NCBI RefSeq assembly: GCF_002078875.1
Contig: NC_034430.1
Coordinates: 3,843,821 to 3,907,820, forward strand
Length of the DNA: 64,000 nt
Reading direction: 5' to 3'
DNA from: Numida meleagris
Taxonomy: Eukaryota; Chordata; Aves; Galliformes; Numididae
Below the pieces are notes generated by a model. It had not been told where the DNA came from. It was given only the letters and a program-made list of their open reading frames with translations, and ran no database searches. Position 1 is the stretch's first letter; each line of letters starts with the position of its first letter. Below are positions 62,601-64,000 of the stretch, in pieces. Position numbers and translations under genes: made by a program.

Positions 62601-63971
62601 GAATTGAAATTTCACAGTCGGTTTCGGGAATTATTTCTGACGTTGCCACCGTTCCAAGAGTCAGACTAAAGGGAGCGCCAGAGCAAAACGCCTTTCCACA
62701 GAGGGTGATAAATCACTGCTCAAATCTATTTTGCCTAATAAAGCAGCGACAGATCCCAGTGGGAGAGAAGGGGCTCTTCTGAACGTGACCCAACGTGGGC
62801 TGCTCCTCCCCAGCTCTGCCCAGCACCGCTCAGATCCGGGCAGCGGTCGGTGCAGGTGGTGGCGGTTCCGTGAGCTCTGCTGCGGGGCCGAGCAGTTTGA
62901 TGCTAATTTGAAATAATGAACGGAACTTAAAACTCATCATCTCCCGTCCTGCGATCTCTCATCTGGAGCTTCAGAGATTTACGAGGGGTTCGGGGCGCGC
63001 TAATTCTTTGTGAGAGCTTGCTCTCGCGGTGAGCGGCGATGAAGGGAAACGCAGCATCGGGAAAGCAAAGGGACTTTTCCCCTCTGTACCCCTGTCTTCT
63101 TTAAAGAGAAGTCGAAGTGAAGTTGCAGGGAAGAGCAGGAGCACGGGCGCTGTGCTGAGACCTGGCTGTGCACTCCGTGTCCCCCCCCCGCGGGAGCGCG
63201 CAGCGTCACCACGCCACCACTTTGCATGCTGATGCGGCCGCTTTGCTGCTGGGTTTTCCTTTCCACCGACTTCCCCTGATGTTTCAGTGATTTCTGAGCC
63301 TCATACCCATGGCCACTGCACAACTGCTTGTGCCTCTGAGGAGCAGCAGCGCAGGTAGCGGCCGACTGCCATGGAGACACTGCCAGGGATGCACACTCCA
63401 GGCTCCATGAGGCCATCAGTGCTGCTGTCTTCCTTCGGTTGTAGCTCTAACTCGGCCATTCAGGGACTGCTGCTGCTCCTGAGGTGTTGGGAACAGCTCT
63501 GCAGCAGCCAGGCCGTGCTCTGGCACCGCTCAGGAATTGGGGTGCAGCAAGGCAGGGGGTCTGTGCACTGCCCTGGATGTGCACACCCAGCTGTGCTGAG
63601 CCCCCCAAACCTGCATCCCCAAGCAACGATGCCCCTGCAGCCAAAACAGCTCGCACACCCCTGCACTGCTCCGACGTCAGCGGACGCCAGGCAGCAATTA
63701 TTTATCCCGCCAGCGAGAGCGCTTTGTTTGTAATTACACCGGCAGTAAAAACGTCGGAGCTGGTTTCTGCTCTTGGATTTTCACTCCTGAAAACCGCGAT
63801 GCTATCAGCTGGCGTCCAGGATGTAAGAACTGATAGTGGGCTGTGCCACGGGGCGGGGAAGAGCAGAAGCAAGAAAGGTGCATTGGTCAATACCCGTCAA
63901 AGAACTGCTGGGAAACACTTCTTGTGCTCCCTGGTAATTGGGAAAAGGGTTGAGTTTTCTGACTCCAGCTC
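62601..63971. other. Intergenic DNA, no gene seen
   Basis: No exon is recognisable. Two AT-richer patches (about 62895-62985 with gatgctaatttgaaataatg, and about 63695-63800 with ttatttatcccgcc and gtttgtaattacaccgg) are further weak candidates for conserved non-coding sequence. Open frames such as 63484-63993 are chance frames. Confidence 0.4.
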
Positions 63972-64000
63972 CTGTCTGTCTGTCCGTCTGTAGGTCTGTC
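63972..64000. repeat. (CTGT)n microsatellite at the window edge
   Basis: Imperfect ctgt/ccgt/aggt tetramers run to the end of the window; the repeat may continue beyond it. Confidence 0.75.

Overview
The window is vertebrate nuclear DNA. Genes are split into short exons with GT-AG introns, start in CpG-rich first exons and end at AATAAA/ATTAAA signals. Two CR1 LINE fragments and a compact, GC-rich layout point to a bird, most likely a galliform (chicken-like) microchromosome. The species is an inference; avian origin is well supported. Two assembly gaps (runs of N) lie at 21727-22146 and 56291-56716.

Layout: 1-1556 is intergenic DNA ending in the CpG-rich GNL2 promoter. GNL2 (+, 1557-12731, 16 coding exons) is a nucleolar GTPase of 60S ribosome assembly. 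DNALI1 (-, 16800-13710, 6 exons) is an axonemal inner-arm dynein light chain; its 3' end converges on that of GNL2. SNIP1 (+, 16970-19351, 4 exons) is an FHA-domain splicing and transcription regulator. It shares a 169-bp head-to-head promoter with DNALI1 that carries NRF1, ETS and RFX X-box-like sites. MEAF6 (+, visible exons 22191-27214) is a histone acetyltransferase subunit. Its first exons are missing, probably in the first gap, and a 30-nt microexon is recognisable. At 30142-31563 (+) exon-like segments join into a 172-residue coiled-coil protein that I do not recognise. ZC3H12A / Regnase-1 (-, 45282-37663, 5 coding exons plus a likely untranslated first exon) is an immune-mRNA endoribonuclease with a TATA-type promoter.

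This order and these orientations (GNL2 > DNALI1 < SNIP1 > MEAF6 > ZC3H12A <) match human 1p34.3 read in reverse. From 45.5 kb to the end I see no gene. That 18 kb holds two CR1 fragments, minisatellites and several AT-rich blocks with homeodomain/POU-like motifs in otherwise GC-rich DNA. In human the next gene on this side is GRIK3, across a large gene-poor interval, so these blocks are candidate distal enhancers.

The genes do not form one pathway. They are a conserved block of mostly housekeeping nuclear genes (GNL2, SNIP1, MEAF6) with one ciliary gene (DNALI1) and one inducible immune gene (ZC3H12A). The observations most worth a second look are the unrecognised coiled-coil gene, the MEAF6 microexon with its UGC-rich acceptor, the near-palindromic double octamer in ZC3H12A intron 2, and the X-boxes at the DNALI1 and GNL2 starts.
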